A DNA stretch of 64,000 bases from Leptodesmis sichuanensis A121 (GTDB lineage: Bacteria; Cyanobacteriota; Cyanobacteriia; Leptolyngbyales; Leptolyngbyaceae): NCBI RefSeq assembly GCF_021379005.1, contig NZ_CP075171.1, positions 620,001 through 684,000 of the forward strand, written 5' to 3'. The notes beneath the pieces were generated by a model. It saw only the letters and a program-made list of their open reading frames with translations, made no database searches and was not told the DNA's origin. This document shows positions 36,443 through 45,671 of the stretch, one piece after another. Each line of letters opens with the position of its first letter. Positions within the stretch are counted from its first letter, which is position 1. The position numbers and the translations under genes are program-made.

Positions 36443-37594
36443 ATGAATATCTTGCTTGTTCTTCACCACTATTTAGATCGGAATGCAGGTGCTGCTGGGG
36501 CCACTCTGCGGTTAGCAGAGCAATATCAACGAAAAGGTCACAAAGTTTGCTTTTTCTCTTTTGAAGATCTTCCCCACTGGTTCTCTGAAAAGGCAGAATC
36601 ATCAGTATTTCCCTGGTTTGTAGCATCCCATATCTTCAAGCTGGTTAGTCAGCACCCAATTGATGTCATAGAAGCGATGACTGGAGATGCGTGGATTTGG
36701 GGCAATGTCTGGAAAAATTTCAGTCGTAACTGTCCCCTGCTAGTCACTCAAAGTCACGGGCTTGAGCATACTGCTCACCTTCAAGTGTTAGAAGATGCCC
36801 GACAGGGTCGATTAACACTGAGTTGGAAATATCCGCTCTGGCATGGTGGATTTCGTCTATGGGAGGTTGCCCAATCTTTGCGGTGTGCCGATCTAGTGTT
36901 TATGCTGAATCGGCAAGATGCAACTCATGCAATAGAACAATTAGGGATTTCGCCAGAACGGATTCATATTTGTCCCAATGGAATTTCAGAGGCGTTGCTC
37001 AATCTGCCTTTTCCTGATTCATCAGTAGCTGAAAATAGGCCGATCGGTATTGTACAAATGGGTCGGTATACGGCTCAAAAGGGAATTGAGTATGGTGTTC
37101 CTGCTCTCAATGCGATTCTCAGGCGTTATCCCAATGTTAAGGTCAGTTTTCTGGGTACGCTTTGTTCGGCAGAGCAGGTTTATGCCGATTTTGATCCAAG
37201 CATTCACGATCGCATTCGGGTGATTCCCACCTACACCAATGAACAGTTACCTGACCTGTTACAAGGACATCACATTAAACTATTACCAACTCTGGCAGAA
37301 GGGTTCGGGTTGGTGATTGTGGAAGCGATGGCGTGTGGTTTGGCTCCAGTGACTACCGCCATTCAGGGGCCATTGGAAATTGTCACTGATGGCCATGATG
37401 GTCTTTTAGTTCCGGTTCGTGATGCATTGGCCATTGAGCAGGCATTGGAACGACTGATTCGCGATCGTGGCTATCTTGAAACTTTAAGATATAACGCTTA
37501 CCAAACAGCCCAACGTTATAACTGGGCAGATATTGCGCAACAGCGGCTAACTTTATTTGAAAATTTGCTGGAACAGAGGAGGCATTCCAAATGA
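36443..37594 (+). CDS. Glycosyltransferase family 4
   Basis: 383 residues from MNILLVLHHYLD; the frame is open 33 bases further up but the first strand of the GT-B fold begins here. NAGAAGATLRLAEQYQRKGHKV (about 11-32), VQMGRYTAQKGIEYG, GTLCSAEQVY and AEGFGLVIVEAMACGLAPVT with E-x7-E. Its stop overlaps the start of the next gene as ATGA, so translation is probably coupled. Confidence 0.88.
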   Translation: MNILLVLHHYLDRNAGAAGATLRLAEQYQRKGHKVCFFSFEDLPHWFSEKAESSVFPWFVASHIFKLVSQHPIDVIEAMTGDAWIWGNVWKNFSRNCPLLVTQSHGLEHTAHLQVLEDARQGRLTLSWKYPLWHGGFRLWEVAQSLRCADLVFMLNRQDATHAIEQLGISPERIHICPNGISEALLNLPFPDSSVAENRPIGIVQMGRYTAQKGIEYGVPALNAILRRYPNVKVSFLGTLCSAEQVYADFDPSIHDRIRVIPTYTNEQLPDLLQGHHIKLLPTLAEGFGLVIVEAMACGLAPVTTAIQGPLEIVTDGHDGLLVPVRDALAIEQALERLIRDRGYLETLRYNAYQTAQRYNWADIAQQRLTLFENLLEQRRHSK

Positions 37595-38589
37595 AATTAA
37601 CAGTTCTTGTGCCTACCTACCGTCGCTCCCAAGATCTAGCACGTTGTTTAGCGGCACTACAACAACAAACCCGATTAGCTGACGAAATTTTGATTGTTGT
37701 CCGAGAAGAGGATAGAGAAACCTCACAATTCTTTGCAGCCAATCGTTATCCCTCCTTGGGGCTGCGTCTGATTACCGTCACCGTTCCGGGACAGGTGGCA
37801 GCCCTGAATGCGGGTCTGGATGCGGCCAGGGGAGATGTCATTGCCATCACGGATGACGATGCGGCTCCCCACCCCTACTGGCTAGAGCGAATTGAGGCTC
37901 ATTTTCGGGCTGACGATCGCTTAGGTGGGTTAGGCGGTCGGGATTGGGTATATACCAATGGTCAGTTAATCGATGCTTCTGTTCATCCGGGGGCTTCAGA
38001 TACCGTAGGCCGCCTGCAGTGGTTTGGGCGATCGATCGGCAATCATCATATCTGTACGGGGAAGGCACGCGAAGTAGACATTCTCAAAGGTGCAAATATG
38101 AGCTTTCGGCGAACTGCTCTGGATGGATTGCGGTTTGACTCTCGCCTGAAAGGAACAGGTGCACAGGTTTGTAATGATATGGGATTTAGTTTAGCTGTCA
38201 AAAAAGCTGGATGGAAGCTGGTATATGACCCCCAGGTAGCCGTTGATCACTATCCTGCCCAACGATTTGACGAGGATCAGCGCAATCAATTCAATGCCGT
38301 TGCCCAGGTCAACCTGGCGCACAATGAAACCCTCGTCACCCTGGAGAACTTAGCGCCTTATCAGCGGGTGGCTTTTCTGATTTGGTCAACGCTGGTCGGA
38401 ACTCGCAGCATTTTTGGTGTTGTCCAACTAATCCGATTTTTAGCCCGTGAGCGTACTCTGGCAATCCAGAAGTGGGTTGCTTCTATGCAAGGACGTTGGC
38501 AAGGATGGCAAACCTGGTGGCGGAGCCGAACCAAGAATCAGCATGGAATTTTAGTTAAATCGGGGAATGAATTCAACAATGCTGCTTAG
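37591..38589 (+). CDS. Glycosyltransferase family 2
   Basis: 332 residues. GT-A fold: LTVLVPTYRRSQDLARCLA (about 2-20), ADEILIVVRE, LNAGLDAARGDVIAITDDDAAPHP with the metal-binding DDD (about 88-92), and GANMSFRRTAL. The C-terminal part (about 255-300) carries a hydrophobic segment that may dock to the membrane. ATGA overlap with the upstream GT4 gene and overlap of about 23 bp with the downstream polymerase-like gene place all three in one operon. Confidence 0.9.
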   Translation: MKLTVLVPTYRRSQDLARCLAALQQQTRLADEILIVVREEDRETSQFFAANRYPSLGLRLITVTVPGQVAALNAGLDAARGDVIAITDDDAAPHPYWLERIEAHFRADDRLGGLGGRDWVYTNGQLIDASVHPGASDTVGRLQWFGRSIGNHHICTGKAREVDILKGANMSFRRTALDGLRFDSRLKGTGAQVCNDMGFSLAVKKAGWKLVYDPQVAVDHYPAQRFDEDQRNQFNAVAQVNLAHNETLVTLENLAPYQRVAFLIWSTLVGTRSIFGVVQLIRFLARERTLAIQKWVASMQGRWQGWQTWWRSRTKNQHGILVKSGNEFNNAA

Positions 38590-39982
38590 CGATCGATCTA
38601 AACAAGCCTTGAGTTTTGGGCTAAAACCAGCAGATGCCTGGTTAGTCATTTTAGGCTTCGCATTTTTCACAGCAGCTTGTCTGTTGCTTCGCTTTGGCCA
38701 GCTTGTCAATTATGGATTTCCGGCAGGGGCTTTTCTGGTCGCCGCCTATCTGTATCGAAAATATCCCATTTTATATTTTAGTTTTGCTTTATGGATGTGG
38801 TTTCTTTGCTCCTGGGTACGCCGTTTGGTCGATTTTCAGATAGGTTGGGTCAATCCCAGTCCAGTATTACTAACTCCATTATTAGTCGCTTTTATTGCTA
38901 TTCTGGGCCTGTGTATAAACCTACCAAAGATCATCAAACAAGGTGGAGTCCCATTTTTGTTAAGTGGAGCCAGTGTCATCTATGGTTTCGGAATTGGCAT
39001 ACTCAGTCTCCCTGCAAACACCGTTATTCTTAATTTTCTAGGCTGGTTCACGCCGATTCTATTGGGACTGCACCTATACATCCACTGGCAAAGGTTTCCT
39101 GAATTTAAGAAGACTATTTATACCACCTTTTTATGGGGAACTTTTGTGGTTGGAGTCTATGGTGTCATTCAATATTTTGTCGCTCCTGAATGGGATAAGG
39201 TTTGGTTAAATAACATGATTTATCAACTTGGGATTGTTACATTTGGCAATCCTGAGCCTCTCGAAATTAGAGTATTTAGTACGATGCATTCACCCCAGGC
39301 ACTGGGCGGGATGCTCATGCCAGGATTGCTTTTGCTATTAACCAACAAAAGTAAATTTAAATTTCTTGCCATGGTGGCTGGCTATTTATCATTTTTATTA
39401 TCCTCGGCTCGTTCAGCCTGGCTCAGTTGGTTAGTTGGTTTACTGAGCTATGCGGGTTTCTTGAAGCTTAAATTCCAACTGCGTTTAATTCTAAGCCTTC
39501 TAATTGCAACTCTATTACTAATGCCTCTCATTACGATAGAACCTTTTTCTACTGTGATCTCTCCCCGCCTTGAAACTCTATCTAATGTTAAAGAAGATAA
39601 TAGCTTCCAGGATCGAGTATCAATGTTTAATTTACTGCTAAGTAGAGCTTTGACTTCTGTAGTGGGAGATGGATTGGGAGGAGCAGCTGATATAGGAAAT
39701 GACAATGGATTACTGACTCTATTATTCTCGCTGGGCTGGATTGGTAGTGTACCTTATCTCGCCGGAGTTATATCTGCCTTCATTCGTTTATTTAAAAGCT
39801 CATCTATCAGCACGGATTTGTTTGTTGGCTCTTGTCTAGCGATCGCATTAGGCAGTTTCTCTCAAATTACTATGAACGTTGTCACATCTGGATTCATTGC
39901 AGTTGCATTATGGGTTTTTTTGGGGGCAGGAATGGCTGCAGTTAAATATCAAAAGAGCCAACAAAGTATGTTTTTCAGATAG
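38567..39982 (+). CDS. O-antigen ligase/polymerase-like membrane protein (Wzy candidate)
   Basis: 471 residues with about 11-12 hydrophobic helices and a long loop near the C-terminal third. It matches the Wzy_C/O-antigen ligase layout: MHSPQALGGMLMPGLLLLL, LSSARSAWLSWLVGLL (about 277-295) and the loop with RVSMFNLLLSRALTSVVGDGLGGA (about 345-368). These proteins polymerise repeat units or ligate the chain in the periplasm. The start at 38567 overlaps the preceding gene; an ATG 12 bases later is equally possible. No flippase (Wzx) was recognised beside it. Confidence 0.83.
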   Translation: MNSTMLLSDRSKQALSFGLKPADAWLVILGFAFFTAACLLLRFGQLVNYGFPAGAFLVAAYLYRKYPILYFSFALWMWFLCSWVRRLVDFQIGWVNPSPVLLTPLLVAFIAILGLCINLPKIIKQGGVPFLLSGASVIYGFGIGILSLPANTVILNFLGWFTPILLGLHLYIHWQRFPEFKKTIYTTFLWGTFVVGVYGVIQYFVAPEWDKVWLNNMIYQLGIVTFGNPEPLEIRVFSTMHSPQALGGMLMPGLLLLLTNKSKFKFLAMVAGYLSFLLSSARSAWLSWLVGLLSYAGFLKLKFQLRLILSLLIATLLLMPLITIEPFSTVISPRLETLSNVKEDNSFQDRVSMFNLLLSRALTSVVGDGLGGAADIGNDNGLLTLLFSLGWIGSVPYLAGVISAFIRLFKSSSISTDLFVGSCLAIALGSFSQITMNVVTSGFIAVALWVFLGAGMAAVKYQKSQQSMFFR

Positions 39983-40020
39983 TTGAGCAATGTATTGACC
40001 TGACTGGATGTACTGCAATC

Positions 40021-41211
40021 ATGAAATACCAGAAAACAGTAGGATTTATTTTGAAACGAGTTGACTGCAATGATGGAGTTGCCTCCCATTGTGAAACCCT
40101 GATTCGGGGTTTAAAGGCTCATGGCTGGCGCATTGTGATGATCACAGGGCCTGTTTTCTACGACTCCACTTCCATCACTCGTTTTGCAACCCTTAAAAGT
40201 CTTGTAGAAGATTGGGTAACTTTTGAAAAAATAAATCCTCTCGTTCCTGACTTTTCTTGCCTGCTAAAGATCTATCAGACCATCAGAAAGTATGAGATCT
40301 CCTTACTTCATGCTCATGGATACTCCATGTTATTGATTGCTAGAATTCTTCAGATTTTTACTCAGATCCGCTGTGTCGCAACCTTTCATCCATCAATTCA
40401 TGGTAATGATCCAAAGTTACTTAAAGAAAAAGCGTTACAGGTCAATCATCTTCAATACCAATTCTATTTAGGACTTTTTACACCCGATAAGTTTATTGCC
40501 TATTCCTCAGAGATCGCAAATTTTCTGACTCAGGATTTAAACTTTCCAGAATCAAAAGTAAGTAGAATGCTGTTGGGAATTGATACTGATTTGTTTCGGC
40601 CCCCAACGGCTGAAGAACGCTGCTTAGCACGTAAGAAACTGAATTTCCAGGAAGATGAATTGATTTGCGCCCTGGTTGGAAGACTCAGTTGGAATAAAGG
40701 ACATGATATTTTGATCGATGCTGTCAGGCAATTGAGAACTGAGCATTCGATAACAAACATCAGGTGTCTGTTCTCTGGATCTGGACATGAGGAAAAGCAG
40801 ATTAAAGACTATGCTTTTCAAAGTGAAGAAGATCAGTTCTACTTTCACTTTATGGGTTTTACAGAAGATCTTCGCGATATTTACTGGGCTGCTGATATCT
40901 TTGTATTACCCAGCCGTAAGGAAGGATTTGCACTTGTAGTGGCTGAAGCAATGGCTTGTGGAGTTGTACCGATTCGCACTCCAGCAGGGGGAGCAGAGGA
41001 TCAGATTGAAGATGGCGTGAATGGTTTTATCTTTCCCTTTGATGATTCTGAAACCTTAGTATCCCAGCTAAAGCTACTGTCAAATAATCCCCAACTTCGT
41101 AAGCATTTAGCTGCTCAGGCATACAAAACTGCTCAACAGAAATTTACTTTAGAAAAGATGATCAATGACACGATCGCTGTTTATGAGCAGGCCAGTCTTA
41201 AAGGAATTTAA
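40021..41211 (+). CDS. Glycosyltransferase family 4
   Basis: 396 residues: VDCNDGVASHCETLIRGLKAHGWR (acceptor lobe), LLHAHGYSMLLIARIL, ALVGRLSWNKGHDILIDAV (about 214-232) and RKEGFALVVAEAMACGVVPIR with E-x7-E, followed by AGGAEDQIEDGVNGFIF. Retaining GT-B enzyme. It is followed ten bases after the stop by the FkbM methyltransferase gene. Confidence 0.9.
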   Translation: MKYQKTVGFILKRVDCNDGVASHCETLIRGLKAHGWRIVMITGPVFYDSTSITRFATLKSLVEDWVTFEKINPLVPDFSCLLKIYQTIRKYEISLLHAHGYSMLLIARILQIFTQIRCVATFHPSIHGNDPKLLKEKALQVNHLQYQFYLGLFTPDKFIAYSSEIANFLTQDLNFPESKVSRMLLGIDTDLFRPPTAEERCLARKKLNFQEDELICALVGRLSWNKGHDILIDAVRQLRTEHSITNIRCLFSGSGHEEKQIKDYAFQSEEDQFYFHFMGFTEDLRDIYWAADIFVLPSRKEGFALVVAEAMACGVVPIRTPAGGAEDQIEDGVNGFIFPFDDSETLVSQLKLLSNNPQLRKHLAAQAYKTAQQKFTLEKMINDTIAVYEQASLKGI

Positions 41212-41220
41212 ATAGGAATC

Positions 41221-41931
41221 ATGAGAAGTTTATCTTACTTGATATCGAAACAATTTCGAGGGCTAGTTTACACTAAGAGATACGCCCGTGCATTGTTGGA
41301 TCACCTACTTCCCGCCAGGTCTACTTATGCCCAGCATCAAGAGGATTGTGAATTTAGCAAACTGCTAGATGGACTTGATTTGAGCACAGGAGTCTATATT
41401 GATATCGGTGCCAATCAGCCATCCTATATTTCAAATACATATTTCTTTTACAAAAAAGGATTGAATGGGATTCTCATTGAACCAGATGAGTCAAATGTCC
41501 TGCTTTTGAAGCGTTTTCGCAACAGAGATATTACGATTCAAGCTGTAGTTGGTTCTACACCGAAATTATGCAGATTTAATTATGCGATCGCTTCGGTGCA
41601 TAATTCTCTACAACCACTACCAGCATCTTCCTTGCTAAAGCAGGAATATATCCCTCAAATTACAGTAGATGAAATAGTTGAATGCATTAATCCCAAGTGG
41701 ATCTATCTTCTGACTACAGATACGGAAGGAAATGACTTGGAAGTTTTGCGTGGTTCAAGTCAGGCTTTAAAGCGAACCTTGTTAGTCTGTACGGAGTATC
41801 AGAGTGATCAGGAGAGATCACAGTTAGAAAAGTATATGACAGAAAACTCATTTGAACGGATATTCCTGAATGACGTAAACTTGATTTTTCGTAATACTGA
41901 ATTTTCTAAACATTTAATTGAGGTTACATGA
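41221..41931 (+). CDS. FkbM-family methyltransferase
   Basis: 236 residues. AdoMet motif I YIDIGANQPSYIS (about 59-71), EPDE (about 92-95) as the ribose-binding acidic site, and the typical C-terminal TTDTEGNDLEVLRGS (about 164-178) of the FkbM group, which O-methylates sugars or polyketides. GGAAT just before the ATG is a ribosome site. Probably methylates a hydroxyl of the polymer. It is the second methyltransferase in the locus. Confidence 0.88.
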   Translation: MRSLSYLISKQFRGLVYTKRYARALLDHLLPARSTYAQHQEDCEFSKLLDGLDLSTGVYIDIGANQPSYISNTYFFYKKGLNGILIEPDESNVLLLKRFRNRDITIQAVVGSTPKLCRFNYAIASVHNSLQPLPASSLLKQEYIPQITVDEIVECINPKWIYLLTTDTEGNDLEVLRGSSQALKRTLLVCTEYQSDQERSQLEKYMTENSFERIFLNDVNLIFRNTEFSKHLIEVT

Positions 41932-41977
41932 AATTTTTTAGTTAAAGTTCCGGATAGATCAACAGTTATTCAGAAAT

Positions 41978-43165
41978 ATGCATCAGACGTTGTTCTTGAT
42001 GCCAAAGTTCTACATGAACTATCCAGTTTCTGAATCTGCTTCTATTCTATGTATCGGAATGGGATGGTTTCCACATACTCCTGGAGGTCTGAACCGTTAT
42101 GTTTACGAACTCCTTGGTCAACTAGCTGCTCAGCAGGATTGCATCGAGCTTTGGGGCGTTGGATTACCAGACTCCGCGTTAGATTTACCCTTACAACTGA
42201 TTAATTTGGCATCACCCAGCAGTGCTTTGCCGAAAAGACTTTGGGCATTTCACCGACAGTTGAGTTGCCGTCAAGCTGCTCCACCGGATGCCATTAATCT
42301 TCATTTCGCGCTATACGGGTTTCCCCTACTTAAGGATCTTCCCCAAAATATCCCGATTACCTGCCATTTTCATGGCCCCTGGGCAGGGGAAAGCCAGCAG
42401 GAGGGCGATTCTCAATGGCAGGTTTTGCTGAAATATTGGATTGAACAACAAGTATATCGGCGCTGCGATCGCTTCATTGTACTCAGTAAAGCCTTTGGCA
42501 GGATTCTACACGAGCAATACCGGGTTTCCTGGGAGAAGATTCACATTATCCCCGGTGGCGTCAACATCGATCGTTTTCGGCCTAATCTGTCTCGTGAGGA
42601 AGCGCGCCTCCAATTGGGTTGGCCTTTAGACCGCCAGATTTTGTTTACACCACGTCGCTTAGTTCAGCGTATGGGGTTGGACAAGCTCTTGATAGCGATG
42701 GCTGAAGTGAAACGGAAGGTGCCGGAGGTATGGCTCGCGATCGCGGGGAAAGGGCCTCTTCGTCCCACTTTAGAACAGCAGGTTGAGGCATTGAATCTGA
42801 GTCAGTGTGTGCAATTCCTGGGGTACGTGCCCGATGAGCAACTGCCAATAGCCTATCAAGCTGCCGATTTAACGGTGGTACCCAGCCAAAGTCTGGAAGG
42901 ATTTGGGCTGATTTTGGTGGAATCTTTGGCCTGTGGGACTCCGGCCTTGTGTACTCCTGTCGGAGGTATGCCAGAAATTGTTGCACCATTTTATCCGGAT
43001 TTAATTACTGACTCTGTGAAAAGTGATGCGATCGCAGACCGTCTCATTGAGTTGTTAACGGGAACCCTGCCGTTACCCCCTCGTATGGATTGTCGGAATT
43101 ATGCCCAGCAGCACTTTGACTGGCAACTTATTGCTCCCAAAGTGCGTAACGTTCTGCTGTCTTAA
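41978..43165 (+). CDS. Glycosyltransferase family 4
   Basis: 395 residues; the true start may be one of several Met within the first 26 codons. GWFPHTPGGLNRYVYELLGQL (about 29-49), FTPRRLVQRMGLDKLLIAMAEV (about 226-247), AGKGPLRPTLEQQVE and SLEGFGLILVESLACGTPALC with E-x7-E. It is similar in type to GT4 enzymes near the end of sugar-chain clusters. The next 200 bases are AT-rich and empty. Confidence 0.88.
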   Translation: MHQTLFLMPKFYMNYPVSESASILCIGMGWFPHTPGGLNRYVYELLGQLAAQQDCIELWGVGLPDSALDLPLQLINLASPSSALPKRLWAFHRQLSCRQAAPPDAINLHFALYGFPLLKDLPQNIPITCHFHGPWAGESQQEGDSQWQVLLKYWIEQQVYRRCDRFIVLSKAFGRILHEQYRVSWEKIHIIPGGVNIDRFRPNLSREEARLQLGWPLDRQILFTPRRLVQRMGLDKLLIAMAEVKRKVPEVWLAIAGKGPLRPTLEQQVEALNLSQCVQFLGYVPDEQLPIAYQAADLTVVPSQSLEGFGLILVESLACGTPALCTPVGGMPEIVAPFYPDLITDSVKSDAIADRLIELLTGTLPLPPRMDCRNYAQQHFDWQLIAPKVRNVLLS

Positions 43166-43372
43166 ACTTCAGCTTTAGATTTGACTATGAAAATACAATA
43201 GCTGTTTATCTAAATAGTCATCAACAATATTAAGGCAATCCACCAGTTTTATATCTAAAAAGCAAATAATTTAAGCAATGATTATAAATAATATTTTAAC
43301 TTCATATTTAATCTTTCTTGATTATCAAAATGCCATTATTAAAGTGACTGTCAAAAAGCTTATCTGTTGATT

Positions 43373-44371
43373 ATGTTAATTAATCAAATTCTCCGTTTAT
43401 CTTCGATTACAGACCAGCTTATTCAACGGGGATTAAGTATACCTTCAAATCTTGCATTTAGCATTGCCAGTACTGATTTCATCGAACAAAACTTTCTTCT
43501 GCCTCGATACCAGCAGTTCCTGGAGTCCTATGAAAAAAAGCTGCCTTGCCTTGATTCAGAAGCCTTGAAGATCGTTGAAGGACTGGAAAAACAGGGTGTT
43601 TATGTGACAACGTTAAGTGCTCTAGGGATTCCCTGTACTAAAAAATTTTTGAAGGCAGGATACAGTGTAGCGGCTGAACTGGCTAGACGATCGACCTCCC
43701 CCGTCTATGCCGATCGTCATACGCTGACGGCAACGGCAAAACAATTATTGCTATATCCCGAAATCTTTTGGTGGGGGACTTCTGAACGACTATTAAAAAT
43801 CATTGAAGCTTATTTGCAACTGCCAGTTGCTTATGATGGGCTGTCAGTGTACTACAGTCTGGCCAACGGACGAAATGCTGGCCCCCGCAAGTGGCACCGG
43901 GATAAAGAAGACTGGAAGATGGTCAAGGTATGCGTATATTTGAATGATGTGGATGAGAACGGGGGGCCTTACGAATGTATCAGACCCGATGTGAATGATT
44001 ATCTTGTTTCTACTCTTCGGCCTAAATACCGGGTTCTCACCCATCGAAAGCTGGAAGAACACCTGAATCTTCAGACAACTGACTGGATAACATCCTGTAC
44101 TGGTCAAGCGGGCACGGTCATTTTTGCAGACACGGCTCGCTACTATCACCGGGGCAAACCCCCTGTAGACTGCGATCGCTCGGCCATCTTTTTCAGCTAT
44201 TTCAGCCAGCGTCCTAAACATCCATTTTTCTGTGGGCGTTCCCCTCTATCGGATCAGCAACTTGCCAGACTGGCAGAACCTTTGCCTCCCCATCTTCGTC
44301 AGTCCGTTACCTGGAGAAAACGCTTACCTGGCATTGGCCGATATATTCCCAAAAATCGGGTCAAAGTGTAA
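43373..44371 (+). CDS. Phytanoyl-CoA dioxygenase-like 2OG-Fe(II) oxygenase
   Basis: 332 residues. The C-terminal half has the double-stranded beta-helix metal site: H and D in KWHRDKEDWKMVKVCVYLNDVDENGGP (HxD at about 182-184), a distal His in ARYYHRGKPP (about 260) and the 2OG-binding Arg in CDRSAIFFSYF (about 270). The N-terminal 130 residues are not recognisable. Hydroxylases of this type modify lipids or small molecules; inside an EPS locus a sugar or lipid-carrier modification may be meant, but this is speculative. Start is the first ATG; a TTG lies two codons earlier. Confidence 0.78.
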   Translation: MLINQILRLSSITDQLIQRGLSIPSNLAFSIASTDFIEQNFLLPRYQQFLESYEKKLPCLDSEALKIVEGLEKQGVYVTTLSALGIPCTKKFLKAGYSVAAELARRSTSPVYADRHTLTATAKQLLLYPEIFWWGTSERLLKIIEAYLQLPVAYDGLSVYYSLANGRNAGPRKWHRDKEDWKMVKVCVYLNDVDENGGPYECIRPDVNDYLVSTLRPKYRVLTHRKLEEHLNLQTTDWITSCTGQAGTVIFADTARYYHRGKPPVDCDRSAIFFSYFSQRPKHPFFCGRSPLSDQQLARLAEPLPPHLRQSVTWRKRLPGIGRYIPKNRVKV

Positions 44372-44376
44372 TCATT

Positions 44377-45645
44377 ATGCCCAACTCCACGCAGTCTACA
44401 AAAATTCTTTTTTTAGATCAGAGTGGCAACATTGGTGGAGCAGAATTGTCCCTTTTGGATGTTGCTCGTCCTTACCGCGATCGCTGCCTGGTAGGACTCT
44501 TTCAGGATGGCCCCTATCGGCAATTGCTAGAACGAGCACAAATCCCTGTGCAAATCCTCACCAGCGAATCCTTAGAAATTCGACGCGATAGCCCAATCTG
44601 GCAGAGCCTCCTGGCTAGCCGATCTCTAATTTCCCTGGTGAAAACCGTGATTCACTTTAGCCGTGAGTACGATATTGTCTATACCAACACTCCCAAAGCT
44701 TTCATTGTAGGCGCGATCGCCAGTGCAATTAGCCGCCATCCTCTGGTTTATCACCTGCGCGACATTCTCTCCAGGGAACATTTTAGTTGGGCGAATGTGC
44801 AACTCCTGACCACCCTGGCCAATCGTTTTGCTACGTTGCTCATTGCCAATTCTCAAGCGACTCGACAGGCATTCATTGATGCAGGGGGACGACCTGACTT
44901 AGTTCAAGTTGTGTATAACGGCTTTAATGTTGACTTCTATCAGGCTGCCCCAAGAGCTATTAGTCTCGGTTCCGCAGATTTAATATCCGTTAGTCCTTTG
45001 ATGAAGGATGGTGACAACCCACATCTCTCAGTATCCCCATTAAATCAGTCTGAAGCTATTGCTAAACCGTTTCCTGAAAAAACTTCAAAATCATTTGTAG
45101 TAGGACACTTCAGTCGGTTTTCTGCCTGGAAAGGACAGCATATTCTACTCGAAGCTCTGGCCCACTGTCCCAATGAGGTATCTGCCTGGTTCGTTGGCGA
45201 TGCCCTATTCGGTGAACAAGCATATGTTGAGTACCTTTACCGTGAAATTGACCGCTTAAATCTCCATCACCGAGTGAAGTTTTTTGGATTTCAGGATCAG
45301 ATTCCCCAGTTAATGGCTGCCTGTCATCTGATCACCCATACATCAACTGCTCCAGAGCCTTTTGGGCGGGTGATTGTAGAGGCCATGCTGTGCGGTGTTC
45401 CGGTTGTAGCGGTGGCGAGTGGAGGAGCCGTGGAACTGGTAGAGCATGGCAAAACGGGTTGGCTGATGCCGTCTTCCGAGCCGGTCAAGCTCGCGGAAAT
45501 CATTCACCATTGCCGCACGCATCCAGAGCAAACCAGGGCGATCGCTCAGGCTGCTCAACTTCGTGCCAGGACTTTGTTCAGTCAATCAAAGATGGAGCAA
45601 AAAATTGACACGCTCCTACAGACCCTATTGAGTAGACACGTCTAA
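44377..45645 (+). CDS. Glycosyltransferase family 4 (tandem paralogue 1)
   Basis: 422 residues. ILFLDQSGNIGGAELSLLDVARPY (about 9-32), YTNTPKAFIVGAIASAISRHPLVYHLRD, HFSRFSAWKGQHILLEAL and APEPFGRVIVEAMLCGVPVV with E-x7-E. It is a close paralogue of the next gene but carries an extra segment of about 30 residues at about 186-220 (ISLGSADLISVSPLMKDGD) ahead of the C-lobe. It starts five bases after the dioxygenase stop. Confidence 0.9.
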   Translation: MPNSTQSTKILFLDQSGNIGGAELSLLDVARPYRDRCLVGLFQDGPYRQLLERAQIPVQILTSESLEIRRDSPIWQSLLASRSLISLVKTVIHFSREYDIVYTNTPKAFIVGAIASAISRHPLVYHLRDILSREHFSWANVQLLTTLANRFATLLIANSQATRQAFIDAGGRPDLVQVVYNGFNVDFYQAAPRAISLGSADLISVSPLMKDGDNPHLSVSPLNQSEAIAKPFPEKTSKSFVVGHFSRFSAWKGQHILLEALAHCPNEVSAWFVGDALFGEQAYVEYLYREIDRLNLHHRVKFFGFQDQIPQLMAACHLITHTSTAPEPFGRVIVEAMLCGVPVVAVASGGAVELVEHGKTGWLMPSSEPVKLAEIIHHCRTHPEQTRAIAQAAQLRARTLFSQSKMEQKIDTLLQTLLSRHV

Positions 45646-45671
45646 GTACACGGGAATATTTCGCTGTTGTT

